This document shows, piece by piece, positions 14,904 through 15,260 of a DNA stretch of 15,260 nucleotides (positions are counted from its first letter, which is position 1; each line of letters starts with the position of its first letter). Under the pieces are notes generated by a model. That model searched no databases. It saw nothing but the letters and a program-made list of their open reading frames with translations, and was not told the origin of the DNA. A program made the translations under genes and the position numbers. The stretch is from JACQNR01 sp964533045 (GTDB taxonomy: Bacteria; Acidobacteriota; Terriglobia; UBA7540), in NCBI GenBank assembly GCA_964533045.1, contig CAZHKT010000089.1:1-15260 (forward strand), read 5' to 3'.

Positions 14904-14990
14904 CCGGCGGTCTCTGACCGCCGGGTCTATTTCCCCGTAGCGGCGACCTTCAGGTCGCCAGATCGGCAGTGCCGGGCCAACGCCCGGCGC
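14904..14990. repeat. cluster of three perfect hairpins upstream of the ferredoxin gene
   Basis: CCGGCGGTC (14904-14912) with GACCGCCGG (14916-14924); GGCGACCT (14942-14949) with AGGTCGCC (14952-14959); GCCGGGC (14971-14977) with GCCCGGC (14982-14988). Three unrelated stems sit within 90 bp. They resemble extragenic palindromic repeats found in several GC-rich phyla. They fall inside the predicted leader of the six-gene block and could affect mRNA stability or read-through. Confidence 0.65.
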
Positions 14991-15066
14991 CACCTTGGGT
15001 GGTCCACCGGTGAGGATTTGAACAGCGTCCGTTTCTTCCACGCCATACCGACTCACCGCGTGTGTG

Positions 15067-15082
15067 TGCACACCGCATACCA
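15067..15082 (-). promoter_or_regulatory. possible sigma-54 promoter for the six-gene block
   Basis: The minus strand reads TGGTATGCGGTGTGCA. The GG (15081-15080) and GC (15069-15068) are 12 bp apart as required, but three other consensus positions differ. The leader to ATG 14883 would be about 170 nt. The overlapping TG-repeat makes a chance match plausible. Confidence 0.3.
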
Positions 15083-15181
15083 AAGCGCATCGTTGAGAAA
15101 CTGAACAACCCTTTATTCTTGTGGTGTTTGACTTTTCCACTGAGGATGGATTTCCATGGCGGGGGATTTCACCCACAAAAC

Positions 15182-15193
15182 TGACATTTGTCA
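15182..15193. promoter_or_regulatory. short palindrome, possible regulator site
   Basis: TGACA-TT-TGTCA, a perfect 5-bp inverted repeat, about 100 bp upstream of the possible sigma-54 promoter. TGATGTTTGTCA at 1834-1845, upstream of the cytochrome promoter, matches 10 of 12 bases. Enhancer-like spacing would suit a sigma-54 activator, but two sites of this size prove little. Confidence 0.25.
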
Positions 15194-15208
15194 CCTCGGA
15201 GCACCTAA

Positions 15209-15260
15209 TTGGCAGATACTGAAACGAAAAGGAGCGGCTTTATCCAGCCAAGGCACCTGT
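15209..15260 (+). CDS. possible start of a plus-strand gene cut by the right edge
   Basis: TTG at 15209 directly follows an in-frame TAA and has GGAG 8-9 nt upstream. The 17 codons before the edge read like an ordinary hydrophilic N-terminus (ADTETKRSGFIQPRHL) without stops. Too short to assign. If real, 14884-15208 is a divergent promoter region. Confidence 0.25.
   Translation, partial: MADTETKRSGFIQPRHL

Larger units (their letters stand above)
14884..15208. other. non-coding region upstream of the ferredoxin gene
   Basis: Over 300 bp without a supportable complete gene. It contains the three-hairpin cluster (14904-14990), a possible sigma-54 promoter (15067-15082) and a short palindrome (15182-15193). 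Small frames crossing it, such as 14901-15194 minus, run through the hairpins and show no protein-like composition. No tRNA or riboswitch structure was recognised. Confidence 0.6.

Noticed and set aside
14901..15194. 97-residue minus-strand frame upstream of the ferredoxin gene
   Set aside because: It runs through the hairpin cluster, has no ribosome binding site of note and no protein-like pattern.
1..15260. CRISPR array, tRNA, rRNA or complete insertion sequence
   Set aside because: No regularly spaced direct repeats of CRISPR size, no cloverleaf sequence and no transposase motifs were seen on either strand.

Overview
This is a GC-rich bacterial window (roughly 60% or more G+C by eye) with dense genes, short intergenic regions and many long antisense shadow frames. 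The gene content suggests a soil or subsurface Acidobacteriota-like bacterium with an electron-transfer lifestyle: a many-heme cytochrome c, a HybA/HybB-type membrane module, a heme-binding sensor kinase, a COG3375-type acetyltransferase and paired thymidylate-kinase homologues. That assignment is an inference from gene types, not from a marker gene.

Layout. Positions 1-1643 (minus) hold the 5' part of a multiheme c-type cytochrome that runs off the left edge. At least 17 CXXCH motifs are visible, arranged as an internal tandem duplication of about 245 residues. A good sigma-54 promoter match lies just upstream of it. Divergent from it, on the plus strand, are a GNAT-like acetyltransferase (1953-2768), a uroporphyrinogen-decarboxylase-family protein (2793-3818), a SixA-like phosphohistidine phosphatase (3963-4508) and a CHAD-domain protein (4623-5654). 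Convergent to these, on the minus strand, are two translationally coupled thymidylate-kinase homologues (7217 down to 5761). The second has Arg in place of the Walker A Lys.

Positions 14883 down to 7472 (minus) form one tight six-gene block: a four-cluster ferredoxin (HybA-like), an NrfD/HybB membrane subunit, a sensor kinase with two periplasmic heme c motifs, a sigma-54-dependent NtrC-type regulator, an archaemetzincin-type metalloprotease and a HydG/ThiH-like radical SAM protein fused to a C-terminal hemerythrin-like (HHE) domain. The last three genes overlap by 4 nt or are separated by 2 nt.

How the parts may work together (inference): the kinase would sense redox state or a ligand through its hemes and activate the sigma-54 regulator. 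The regulator would switch on the multiheme cytochrome and perhaps the HybAB-like quinone module. The radical SAM-hemerythrin fusion and the metalloprotease are made from the same transcript and may mature or control a component of this pathway. No hydrogenase catalytic subunit is visible. The system looks worth following up because of the HydG-like/hemerythrin fusion and its linkage to a heme-sensing sigma-54 circuit. Non-coding stretches carry several palindromic repeats, including a 98-bp element with terminal inverted repeats between the kinase and regulator genes and a three-hairpin cluster upstream of the ferredoxin gene.
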